Program-made: the position numbers and the translations under genes
Notes under the pieces: generated by a model
What the model saw: the letters and a program-made list of their open reading frames with translations, nothing else
Databases searched by the model: none
What the model was told of the DNA's origin: nothing
Assembly: GCA_002505935.1 (NCBI GenBank)
Contig: DAWL01000147.1
Coordinates: forward strand, 6,393 to 39,107
Origin: Euryarchaeota archaeon UBA226
Lineage (GTDB): Archaea; Thermoplasmatota; Poseidoniia; Poseidoniales; Poseidoniaceae
Reading direction: 5' to 3'
Length of the DNA: 32,715 nt
Part shown: positions 26,262 to 32,715 of the stretch, piece after piece
Numbering within the stretch: position 1 is the first letter of the stretch
Layout of the letters: the number at the start of each line of letters is the position of its first letter

Positions 26262-26304
26262 ACAAGCCGTGGACCTTAAACGAGGACCGCTGGTCGGCGT
26301 GGCC

Positions 26305-26880
26305 ATGGCAGATGATGCTGACACTGGCTCCGAAGGCGGTTTCATTCATTCTTTGTTGAACCCAGGAAGAACGGCTTCGACTTGGTTCTTCGGTCTTGGT
26401 TCATGGATTCTCTTACTTGGAATTCTGAATGTACTGGTAGTGGCACACCCTGGTGGAAAGATATCATGGGTCGGTTTCCTTAGCCTTGGAAACCTTGGCG
26501 ACATATTGATGACCGATACTGCTGGACAAGGATTCCATGTCATCGGCGATGGGTTATTCTTAGGATTAGGACTGATTTTGGTTGGCATTGGAGCCAAAGG
26601 CTTGAACAGCGGTGTTGAAGGTGGAATGGCTGCTTGGTTGAAAGGACTGTTCGTCAATGACCTTTGGCCAGCCCTGATGAGTACTGAAGAAGGTGGCTGG
26701 AGAAGGACCATTTCATCTTGGTTGCTGGCTATTGGATTCATCTTCTACTTCTACTGGGGTCTTTCCTACAACAACTGGGTCGATCCTGGTACATACGCTG
26801 TCTCAGTTGCACTGATTGGTTTCGGATTTGCTTTCTTGGCAATGCCAGAAGAAGACGGTGAGCCTGCGCCTCTAGATTAG
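26305..26880 (+). CDS. Multi-pass membrane protein of unknown function
   Basis: About 191 residues with roughly four hydrophobic helices: TWFFGLGSWILLLGILNVLV, an amphipathic Gly/Leu stretch GDGLFLGLGLILVGIGAKG, SSWLLAIGFIFYFYWGL, and AVSVALIGFGFAFLAMP. Short acidic ends face the cytoplasm (MADDADTGSE, EEDGEPAPLD). Family not recognised; it resembles small integral proteins seen in marine archaea. An upstream ATG-less extension to 26230 overlaps cdc6 by 32 nt; ATG 26305, 43 nt after the cdc6 stop, is preferred. Its TAG overlaps the TAA of the convergent glycosyltransferase gene by 2 nt. Confidence 0.65.
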   Translation: MADDADTGSEGGFIHSLLNPGRTASTWFFGLGSWILLLGILNVLVVAHPGGKISWVGFLSLGNLGDILMTDTAGQGFHVIGDGLFLGLGLILVGIGAKGLNSGVEGGMAAWLKGLFVNDLWPALMSTEEGGWRRTISSWLLAIGFIFYFYWGLSYNNWVDPGTYAVSVALIGFGFAFLAMPEEDGEPAPLD

Positions 26881-27944
26881 GCGTGTCCATTACGTCCGGT
26901 TACTGCATCGTACAAGCCAAGGAGTATTCCTTGCCACAATGCAATGCTCCACAAAGTTAGAACAAACGGCAATAGAATCGCGTCCTTGATTCTAGTAACC
27001 AAACGACCTCTACCAAGGAAACTGCGCATCAATCCAATCCCTAACAATAGATAGATTCCAAACATCGTCAACAACAACTGTGAGCCTAAGGCGCTCACCT
27101 CAAATCTTACTTCGGTGAAGGCGATACGAGCAACCAAAAAAATGGCAGAAAGCAAGAATGGCAATAGAGCCAAGACAAACCAAGATGAGCCGATGAAATC
27201 GAAACCTGGGCCTTTCCTCGCAGTTGAGGAATATTTGCGTACAATTCGCATATGAGCCCGTGCATCCCTCTTTCTCTTGTGAAGAAATAGAGACAAACCT
27301 TCTTCGGCAACGTGTTGAACCACGGCATCAGGAGTATGAATGATTACTCCTTTGTCAGCACTTAATTTCAATGAAACCTCCATATCTTCGGCATGATACC
27401 AAGATGGATTAAATCCTCCAATTCGAAGTAATTCTGATTTGAGAAACATGCTACATGGCCCATTAGCCAGCGTCGTACGTCGAGAGCGTTTGCGGTATTT
27501 ACTCTCAATCTCTTGGGCTCTAATTCTACTGATGATGGTATCGCCCTCATCGAAAATAACTCGTCCAGTGACACTTACTACATTCTCATCTCCAAGACCC
27601 TTGCTCTCAGACACCATGTGCTCTATCCAAGTTGGATGAGGTCTGCAGTCAATATCCGTGATAGCAACCCATTCACCACTCGATTCTTCCAAAGCTGCCT
27701 GCCTTGCAGCGGAAAGCCCTAGCGGGTTCTGGTCAATGATGTGAATTGGAACGCCGTGTTTCTTGCCTTCGGGGTCATGCCAATCTTGCAACCTCTTTGA
27801 GGTTTCATCAGTTGAACCATCATTAACTGCAATTATCTCCAATGGCCTATACGTCTGATCAACCAAAGTTTGGATGCAACCGTCCACCCAATCTTGACCA
27901 TCTCTAACAGCGACAGTGACACTTACAAGAAGTGAATCGCTCAA
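26877..27944 (-). CDS. Family 2 glycosyltransferase with C-terminal membrane helices
   Basis: Transfers sugars from nucleotide-sugar donors, probably to a lipid or glycoprotein at the membrane. The GT-A fold is visible: VSVTVAVRDG, nucleotide-binding VNDGSTDET (about 40), DxD-like TDIDCRPHP (about 97), an acceptor-site segment GGFNPSWYHAEDMEVSLKL (catalytic ED), and a late H-V-A-E-E-G motif. Three or four hydrophobic helices fill residues about 250-340. It starts with TTG at 27944, whose last two bases are the first two of the TGA of the CoaD-DPCK gene, after a GAGGT at 27951-27955; no later start keeps the first strand. It could glycosylate the many N-x-S/T sites of the surface proteins, but that is a guess. 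Confidence 0.88.
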   Translation of the reverse strand: MSDSLLVSVTVAVRDGQDWVDGCIQTLVDQTYRPLEIIAVNDGSTDETSKRLQDWHDPEGKKHGVPIHIIDQNPLGLSAARQAALEESSGEWVAITDIDCRPHPTWIEHMVSESKGLGDENVVSVTGRVIFDEGDTIISRIRAQEIESKYRKRSRRTTLANGPCSMFLKSELLRIGGFNPSWYHAEDMEVSLKLSADKGVIIHTPDAVVQHVAEEGLSLFLHKRKRDARAHMRIVRKYSSTARKGPGFDFIGSSWFVLALLPFLLSAIFLVARIAFTEVRFEVSALGSQLLLTMFGIYLLLGIGLMRSFLGRGRLVTRIKDAILLPFVLTLWSIALWQGILLGLYDAVTGRNGHA

Positions 27945-28948
27945 TCGATCACCTCGAATGAATCAATCATATCCCTACAACGCGACTTCACTTCTTCATC
28001 ACTCATCCGAACCACCACGCCCTTTCGGGGTTGGCCATATACCAGTACAGCATTCAATGGTAACAATAAGTGCAATGGAATCGGTGCAAGATCTTCTTCA
28101 CCATCAACTGAGATGACACAATCAACCTCACTATGCAAGGCTTTTCTGCAGGCCGAAACCAAACTGGAAGAGATAGTCCCTGGTGGATTGCTGCAAGTTA
28201 TCACTTCGCTCCACGAAGAGAGGTCGACCTTATCTGAATCTGCTAATTCAACTCTTTTGGTCTGCCCATCCACTACCGCGATATTTGGCCTCCTTCCTAA
28301 CTCGACCATCGTCTGAACACAAACATCGCCCACTGCCACAATAAAGGCATCTTCTGACACCTCCTCAAGGAACCTATACATCGCCACCTCAGGTGAATCT
28401 TCAGGACCTTCGTACAGAACACCCATGGGCTGCTTCAATGATTCGTCGAGATGTTCAGGCATAGCAAGACTAACTGTAGATTCTGGCAACCACGGTTCTC
28501 CATCTCTATCGATTAGCCCTGCCCTGATTCTAGTACTGCTGATAATCCCTCCAATGCCATCATTCAGGTGTTCGGCTTGAATAATCTCCAATGGACTAAG
28601 TCCATTCTCTTGCCTAATCGAATTTATTCTCTCGCAATTCTCTCGGGTTTCAATCGTGCAGATAATAGCGTCGCAATCCTCTCTGACCGGGGCTGGACCA
28701 AGTTGATCTCTTAGGATATGAACGCTGATTCTATTGCCGTGATTCAACTCGGCCCAATCCGTTAATTCCTCTATTCGCTCCTCCAAAGGTAGGACCAAAG
28801 GTGATTTGGAAGTGGACATCAAATCATCAGATACCCAGACCTCAACATACTCGGCATTACTCGCTGCTAATTGCAGAAGATGCTTGTGTCCTGCGTGAAA
28901 CCTGTCAAAGGTACCGCCAACCAGACAGCGGGAGAATCTTCTCTCCAT
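27941..28948 (-). CDS. Fusion of phosphopantetheine adenylyltransferase and GTP-dependent dephospho-CoA kinase
   Basis: The last two steps of CoA synthesis in one chain. Residues about 1-155 are the archaeal CoaD-type nucleotidyltransferase: GGTFDRFHAGHKHLL (T/HxGH motif) and IISSTRIRAG (SSTxIR). Residues about 165-335 match the archaeal GTP-dependent dephospho-CoA kinase (former DUF359): VAVGDVCVQTM, NIAVVDGQTKR, NPPGTISS, VDGEEDLAPIPLHLLLPL and VYGQPRKGVVV. It would turn 4'-phosphopantetheine into CoA. Many archaea carry these as separate genes, so the fusion is useful evidence for their pairing. ATG 28948. It is followed, with overlapping stop and start, by a glycosyltransferase, and preceded by the structured RNA region. 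CoA made here would feed the carrier domains of the synthase at 1-5947. Confidence 0.9.
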   Translation of the reverse strand: MERRFSRCLVGGTFDRFHAGHKHLLQLAASNAEYVEVWVSDDLMSTSKSPLVLPLEERIEELTDWAELNHGNRISVHILRDQLGPAPVREDCDAIICTIETRENCERINSIRQENGLSPLEIIQAEHLNDGIGGIISSTRIRAGLIDRDGEPWLPESTVSLAMPEHLDESLKQPMGVLYEGPEDSPEVAMYRFLEEVSEDAFIVAVGDVCVQTMVELGRRPNIAVVDGQTKRVELADSDKVDLSSWSEVITCSNPPGTISSSLVSACRKALHSEVDCVISVDGEEDLAPIPLHLLLPLNAVLVYGQPRKGVVVRMSDEEVKSRCRDMIDSFEVID

Positions 28949-28999
28949 TGGTACATTGCGCCGGTTGGGAGCGAATAGGAGTTACCTTCGAAAGAATGT

Positions 29000-29275
29000 G
29001 CCCCAGCGTGTAACAGCCCTCCTCACTGTCTCCTCAGGGGCATGACCCTCACGCTGGGGCGTCTGTCCGATTGAGGGGTTGTCTTGCCTTCATCCTCTCG
29101 TCCGGCAAGGACCCATACTCGATCGGTATCGCCACCCGTTTGCTCCGAGGTTCATTTCCGAAGATCCCCTCGGTCTTCGCGGGTGGCAGACCGCACTCAT
29201 TGGTACCAGCTCTCATTGCGCCAACCCGGCGAGGGAGGCACTCCAGTCGGTGTTGCTGGTGCGGCAGACTCGCCT
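29000..29275 (-). ncRNA. Highly structured noncoding RNA candidate, class undecided
   Basis: A GC-rich gap between two minus-strand genes packed with compensating stems. GCCCCAGCGTG (29000-29010) pairs with CACGCTGGGGC (29050-29060), enclosing two hairpins (ACAG/CTGT, AGGG/CCCT). Next to it GGCGTCTG (29058-29065) can pair with CAGACTCGCC (29265-29274), closing a domain with TGCGG/CCGCA, GCTGGT/ACCAGC (29205-29210 with 29255-29260), GCCACCCG/CGGGTGGC (29131-29138 with 29180-29187), CCGAGG/CCTCGG and CTTGCC/GGCAAG. On the minus strand CCTCGGAGCAA, GGATGAAGG and GGACAGAC occur in the order of RNase P RNA conserved regions, but no clear first conserved region was found, so that name is not assigned. 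SRP RNA signatures were not seen. The strand is tentative. Confidence 0.55.
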
Positions 29276-29289
29276 GAACCTGCCTCTAT

Positions 29290-31896
29290 TCAATCCTTTG
29301 ATGGCAACTGGACTTGACTTGGACTCAACAAATCCTCATGAAAACCACTCAAACCAAGACGCAATCTACTCTCAATCAATTCATCACGAGCAAGCGATGT
29401 AGGAAGCATCGAGATTGAAGACCATTGCTCGACCGGCCGGACTAACCAACCTGCACAAGGGTGAGTCCTACCACTTCTAGGCGATTCTTCAGAAATCAAA
29501 TCTTCAATTGACTCGAGTAAATCCAACAATCCCGCCGAACCTTCATCCTCGCTGTTTTCCAAATTCACGAGATAATGTCGCATCAACAGGTGCAGACCCG
29601 GCGTCATTCCAAGATGCTCAGCATCTATACCTGGACAATTTACCCTCTCACCCTTTGGCCTCAAACAATATGCTGCCCATGACCTATGAGATTGAAGCAG
29701 CCATTCGCGGCCCTCTTCTGATTCTAACTGGGCTGCTAATATGCCTGGAGATAGATGTGCCCACCATTCCCCATCCAAATTATCGGCAATCACTTGCATT
29801 TCAAACAACGACGGTGTTCTAATTTGCGCACTCCATTCCGCAAGATTTCCCCACGCCCTCAAGGGATGTTGTTCCTCTAAATTTTGAGATACTTGCAGTA
29901 CTTCCTTGTTCCAACTCTTCTTGATGAAGCCATTCTTTGAACACCATTCCAATCCACATAATGCTGCAATCACGTCTCCTGTAGGAGATTCTAGCCACGA
30001 TTTCCAAGCCCAATTGGCCATTCCTTTTCCTAGGTGAGGAATCACCCAAGGAGCAGTTGCCAATACATGCTCAGAACATATTGCCGCTGATTGCGAATCC
30101 TTTGAACGCCTCCGCATGTCTATCAGAATATCCGGTTCTTTGATTATCGCCGCCCTCAACAATTCAGAAGCCTGTTTCTTCCACTCAACTGGAGCAGAAA
30201 TGGAAACATCCACAAGCTCATTCAACGGTACCAACTCGGGGCGCAACAGATCAAACCATACAGAATCTATTGACAAACCAACCCGTTGCCATCTAGCCCA
30301 TCTGTTCTGATTAGGTGTTGCAATCCAAGCCGCTTCGGGATATCTAGTCTCCACCCGGTTGGCCCAATTCTCATCACCTTCAGGATACAAGGAAGTTGAC
30401 AATAACATCGCCTCTTCGAGATTTTCTGGTTCTCCATCACTGTTCTGTATATCTGGCAGAGTATCTAGATCAGCCGGACATGTTGGAATGAACCAACCTT
30501 CAGGAGGGCGTAGCTTCTCCTCCACATTTTGACTCAATACAAAGGGTATCTCGGATGCTGTATTCAATACCAACCTTGCCATTGGCCAACCCTCTGTATC
30601 CTCCTTAACAACAAGAGCTGAAGTTGACAATTCTTCGGGGAGTACCACCAACCTCACGCTATTATCGCAGAGCAACTCCTCAAACAATTGAGAGTTGAAT
30701 GGTCTATGCGCCGGCCAATTCACAACTAATTGTTTACCACTCTCCATAACTACCCACTGCATTACCGCCTTGAGCGCATTGTCATCCAACTGAGAAACAT
30801 CCCATTCAACATTAGTATCCATGAAATGATTCTCCTGCCATTCGACATCTTGCCAAGAGTCTCTGAATCTCTGCCAAGTGGTAGAGACACGAGAGCGCCT
30901 TCTTCTAGCACGCCATCCGGTCAATGCAGCCTTCTGCACCTGAGTTAGTCGATCTCTCAATTCGGCGGGAGGAAGTCGCGGATGAGCCTCGTGAATCCAA
31001 CGTTCAAGTATATCCACTGGCAAAGGAGAACTCGATGGACGATCTGACAATACGATTGCGCCATCTCGTGCAGCATTACACAGCATAGTTGCAACATATC
31101 TCTCTCTAACAACCGCAAGAACTGGGGCATCCGGCTTAACCAAAGGTGCCTTTGCGTGTACCTCTCCAAGTACCCAATCTCCGGTTCTGATAGAATAAGG
31201 CAATTCGGGTGTAACATGCCATTCCTCTTCGCGGAACCAAGATCCTGCGGCTAACGAATCCGTTGAATTTGGCGAAAGCGAACGAGCCCTTACCAATCCT
31301 ACAGTCATCGGTCTTTGAGACCAACCCTCAATGGTCTCTATGGAAGTTTGTTCCGGCATCCCTATTCTTTCGAGAGTATTCGCATCATACCATCGTAAAT
31401 CCTTTTCAGTAGGCCAAGCCCAAAATGGATGAGCCCCCACCCCTACATTTCCTGTGGAAGTTGATTCGTCTGAAATTCCCCTTTCAGGAATCAATAATAG
31501 GCCCCTCGAAGGGTTCTTCGCGTAAGCCAATAGTAGTGAATCGCCATCTCTCGCGACAATGCAACCTTCCCCTCCAGGAGGTATTCCTGAACGTAACAAT
31601 GCCCTCAACCTGGCTAATTCATCCGACTCCAATAAGGCATGTCCGGTGGAGGTTAATCTCTGGACTGCACCGCGCGAAGCATCATCCCGATCTGCGGCCA
31701 CATGGCCCTCGTCACGCAGCTTTTTCAATTCAGCAGAAGCATGTGGGAGACGTAATCCAGTAGCCAAAGCAGCTTCACTCACTTTGCAAGCTCCAACACT
31801 CAGGTGTGTCAATAGACGACGACGGTAGTTACTACGGATCTTCGCCGGCACCTCAGGTATCCTCCTGATGAATCGACGGAAAGCAGTAGTTATCAA
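29290..31896 (-). CDS. Large winged-helix protein of unknown function, 868 aa
   Basis: Residues about 20-95 form a MarR/ArsR-like winged helix: YRRRLLTHLSVGACKVSEAA, recognition-helix-like LPHASAELKKLRDEGHV, then a wing with RGAVQRLTSTGHALLE. The remaining 770 residues match no family I recognise. They include a beta-rich part (about 110-290) with VARDGDSLLLAYAKNPSRG, an Arg-rich helical segment (RDRLTQVQKAALTGWRARRRRSR, about 340), and a Trp-rich helical C-terminal half. No signal peptide, membrane helix or nuclease, helicase or ATPase motif was found. The start is TTG at 31896; an in-frame TAA lies three codons upstream and no ATG precedes the winged helix. It could be a DNA-binding regulator with a sensor body. 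Confidence 0.65.
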   Translation of the reverse strand: MITTAFRRFIRRIPEVPAKIRSNYRRRLLTHLSVGACKVSEAALATGLRLPHASAELKKLRDEGHVAADRDDASRGAVQRLTSTGHALLESDELARLRALLRSGIPPGGEGCIVARDGDSLLLAYAKNPSRGLLLIPERGISDESTSTGNVGVGAHPFWAWPTEKDLRWYDANTLERIGMPEQTSIETIEGWSQRPMTVGLVRARSLSPNSTDSLAAGSWFREEEWHVTPELPYSIRTGDWVLGEVHAKAPLVKPDAPVLAVVRERYVATMLCNAARDGAIVLSDRPSSSPLPVDILERWIHEAHPRLPPAELRDRLTQVQKAALTGWRARRRRSRVSTTWQRFRDSWQDVEWQENHFMDTNVEWDVSQLDDNALKAVMQWVVMESGKQLVVNWPAHRPFNSQLFEELLCDNSVRLVVLPEELSTSALVVKEDTEGWPMARLVLNTASEIPFVLSQNVEEKLRPPEGWFIPTCPADLDTLPDIQNSDGEPENLEEAMLLSTSLYPEGDENWANRVETRYPEAAWIATPNQNRWARWQRVGLSIDSVWFDLLRPELVPLNELVDVSISAPVEWKKQASELLRAAIIKEPDILIDMRRRSKDSQSAAICSEHVLATAPWVIPHLGKGMANWAWKSWLESPTGDVIAALCGLEWCSKNGFIKKSWNKEVLQVSQNLEEQHPLRAWGNLAEWSAQIRTPSLFEMQVIADNLDGEWWAHLSPGILAAQLESEEGREWLLQSHRSWAAYCLRPKGERVNCPGIDAEHLGMTPGLHLLMRHYLVNLENSEDEGSAGLLDLLESIEDLISEESPRSGRTHPCAGWLVRPVEQWSSISMLPTSLARDELIESRLRLGLSGFHEDLLSPSQVQLPSKD

Positions 31897-32125
31897 GTTG
31901 ACTTAATTTTGTTCATTTATTACTTTTAGTTACGTATTTCCACTGGAAGTGGATTAATTTCTACACTTGGTCCCGGATTAGAGGTCAAATACATGTCAAT
32001 CAAGGTCAGTAAGTGTAACCCTACTTCCGTTTCGAGGCAGAACGGTTATATCAGTCACAGCGGTCCTACAGCCCAGCGGGTCCCGGCCAAGTGTTGAGAC
32101 CTGTCAAAATGACTGAGGTGGAAAA
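31897..32125 (+). promoter_or_regulatory. Divergent promoter region with nested repeats, and leader of the small HTH gene
   Basis: Between divergent genes. CCGTT (32027-32031) and AACGG (32041-32045) form a dyad directly upstream of the TATA-like TTATATC at 32046-32052; transcription would start near 32077. GAGGTG at 32115-32120 is a good ribosome site 5 nt before ATG 32126. ACACTTGG (31963-31970) is repeated in inverted form at 32087-32094, and GGTCCCGG occurs as a direct repeat (31969-31976, 32079-32086) inside it. Confidence 0.5.
31937..31950. other. ORB-like palindrome TTTCCACTGGAAGT
   Basis: TTCCACTGGAA matches the dyad core of archaeal origin recognition boxes (TTCCANTGGAAA). The overlapping CCACT-GGA-AGTGG is a second perfect dyad. 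It lies about 40 nt upstream of the 868-aa winged-helix gene, so it could be that gene's operator instead. Confidence 0.35.
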
Positions 32126-32452
32126 ATGAAAACAGTACGAATAAGAGAGAAAATCAAGAAGTTTCTAGCAGAGAGGCCCCGCAACACTGCGGAGATCCTT
32201 GAACACATCAATACCACCATGCGTCACGGCACCACCAGCCAGCAGTTGGGCAACGTTTTGTCCAAAGACAAGGACATAGTCAAAGTAGGATACATCAAGA
32301 GGAGCGGAATCCTCTCGGGCGGATACGACATATGCGAGTGGGCAACAAGGAACTGGGTTTCAGACAACTGTCCCGACTGGACCGATGGCCAACCCATCAT
32401 CCTGAACAACGATGCCAAGTTGGATGAGAACAACAATCCTTCATTCAGTTGA
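32126..32452 (+). CDS. Small winged-helix-like DNA-binding protein
   Basis: 108 residues, basic N-terminal half. TVRIREKIKKFLAERPRNTAEILEHINTTMRHGTTSQQLGNVLSKD forms helix-helix-turn-helix with a recognition helix around TTSQQLGNVL, then a wing KVGYIKRSGILSGGYDICEW. The acidic C terminus is Asn/Asp-rich. This layout resembles small archaeal winged-helix or HARE-type proteins, though no exact family is recognised. A strong GAGGTG ribosome site and a TATA-like box upstream suggest good expression. It may act as a regulator or nucleoid protein and could bind the dyads in its own upstream region. It ends 4 nt before the convergent aldolase gene. Confidence 0.75.
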   Translation: MKTVRIREKIKKFLAERPRNTAEILEHINTTMRHGTTSQQLGNVLSKDKDIVKVGYIKRSGILSGGYDICEWATRNWVSDNCPDWTDGQPIILNNDAKLDENNNPSFS

Positions 32453-32456
32453 ATAT

Positions 32457-32715
32457 TCATCCTTGGTATATTGCCAGAGCCTCATCGACTGAGGCGCCGC
32501 CACAAATAATTGCGTGGCAAGCAGCAGCCATGCGCACTCCTTCCTCAGTACTCTTTTGGTGGATATTTCTCCCAGTAGCTGCACCTCTTGCTCCAGAGAT
32601 GTTGACCTGCTCCCAAAGGCGAGTAAGGAAATCCTTGGCAGGTAGACTTCCACCTCCAGAACAGATAATCCCAGTGCGGCCTGCAGCCTCAACTGCTATC
32701 GCAAGACTTTCTGGA
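32457..32715 (-). CDS. C-terminal part of DhnA-type class I aldolase
   Basis: Only the last 86 or so codons are in the window; the frame is open at the right edge. IICSGGGSLPAKDFLTRLWEQ followed by ISGARGAATGRNIHQKSTEEGV is the phosphate-binding C-terminal (beta/alpha)8 end of the archaeal class I fructose-bisphosphate aldolase/DhnA group (SGG...; GAxGxAxGRNIxQ), closing with ACHAIICGGASVDEAL. The catalytic Lys lies outside the window. Fructose-bisphosphate aldolase for gluconeogenesis is most likely; the related ADH synthase of archaeal aromatic synthesis shares this region and cannot be excluded. Confidence 0.75.
   Translation of the reverse strand, partial: PESLAIAVEAAGRTGIICSGGGSLPAKDFLTRLWEQVNISGARGAATGRNIHQKSTEEGVRMAAACHAIICGGASVDEALAIYQG

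Noticed and set aside
29000..29275. SRP RNA on either strand, because the Y-shaped stem at one end resembles an Alu domain.
   Set aside because: No helix 8 signature (GGAA loop with AGCAG) was found on either strand, and the closing stem is too long for helix 2.
31960..32100. 5S rRNA on the minus strand, suggested by a CCGTT...CGAAACGGAAGTAGGG stretch and an 8-bp closing helix.
   Set aside because: The spacing to the closing helix is too long and the later 5S blocks are missing. The hairpin is better read as an operator dyad.
1..32715. CRISPR arrays, insertion sequences, integrases, tRNA genes.
   Set aside because: No regularly spaced repeats, transposase motifs or tRNA T-loop with CCA-type acceptor arms were seen by eye on either strand.

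Overview
The window reads as chromosomal DNA of a marine Euryarchaeote of the Marine Group II / Poseidoniales type. This is an inference from gene content, not from a marker-gene tree. Archaeal genes are an Orc1/Cdc6 initiator, a TBP-fold protein, a CoaD-type adenylyltransferase fused to the archaeal GTP-dependent dephospho-CoA kinase, an EF-Tu/SelB-like protein without a working G domain, and a DhnA-type aldolase. Beside them sit bacterial-looking genes (FabI enoyl-ACP reductase, multidomain polyketide/PUFA-synthase-like enzyme, biotin carboxylase, CysJ-like reductase) and very large signal-peptide surface proteins with one C-terminal membrane anchor and an acidic or Gly-rich cytoplasmic tail. 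Genes are densely packed in short operons, often with clear GAGG-type ribosome binding sites.

Layout. 1-6751 (minus): a two-gene lipid/polyketide operon, fabI followed 9 nt later by a giant KS-AT-(degenerate carrier)-KS-carrier-carrier protein that runs off the left edge. 6871-15953 (minus): a likely five-gene unit led by a 1939-residue surface protein, then an unrecognised 265-aa protein, a divergent TBP-like protein, a TatD-like/COG1099 hydrolase and a smaller anchored surface protein, closed by a T tract. 16046-20024: a minus-strand stand-alone ThiI PP-loop domain divergent from a plus-strand acyl-CoA thioesterase, EF-Tu-like protein and membrane protein. 20013-23618 (minus): CysJ-like reductase, biotin carboxylase, PfkB kinase. 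23737-26880 (plus): MBL-fold hydrolase, a 476-bp AT-rich intergenic region that is a candidate replication origin, a possible 60-aa near-leaderless ORF, Orc1/Cdc6 and a membrane protein. 26877-28948 (minus): CoaD-DPCK fusion and a family 2 glycosyltransferase with overlapping stop and start. 29000-29275: a strongly structured GC-rich segment, probably a noncoding RNA. 29290-31896 (minus): an 868-aa winged-helix protein. 31897-32125: a regulatory region. 32126-32452 (plus): a small winged-helix-like protein. 32457-end (minus): the C terminus of a DhnA-type class I aldolase.

How the genes may work together. Several supply or use acyl-thioester and CoA chemistry: CoaD-DPCK makes CoA, biotin carboxylase could help make malonyl-CoA, the AT domain of the megasynthase has the HAFH signature of malonyl-specific transferases, FabI would supply enoyl reduction in trans, and the hotdog thioesterase cleaves acyl-CoA. 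The most notable system is the fabI-megasynthase operon. Both well-formed carrier domains have Thr where the phosphopantetheine-bearing Ser is expected, and a perfect 10-bp-arm palindrome covers the likely fabI ribosome binding site.
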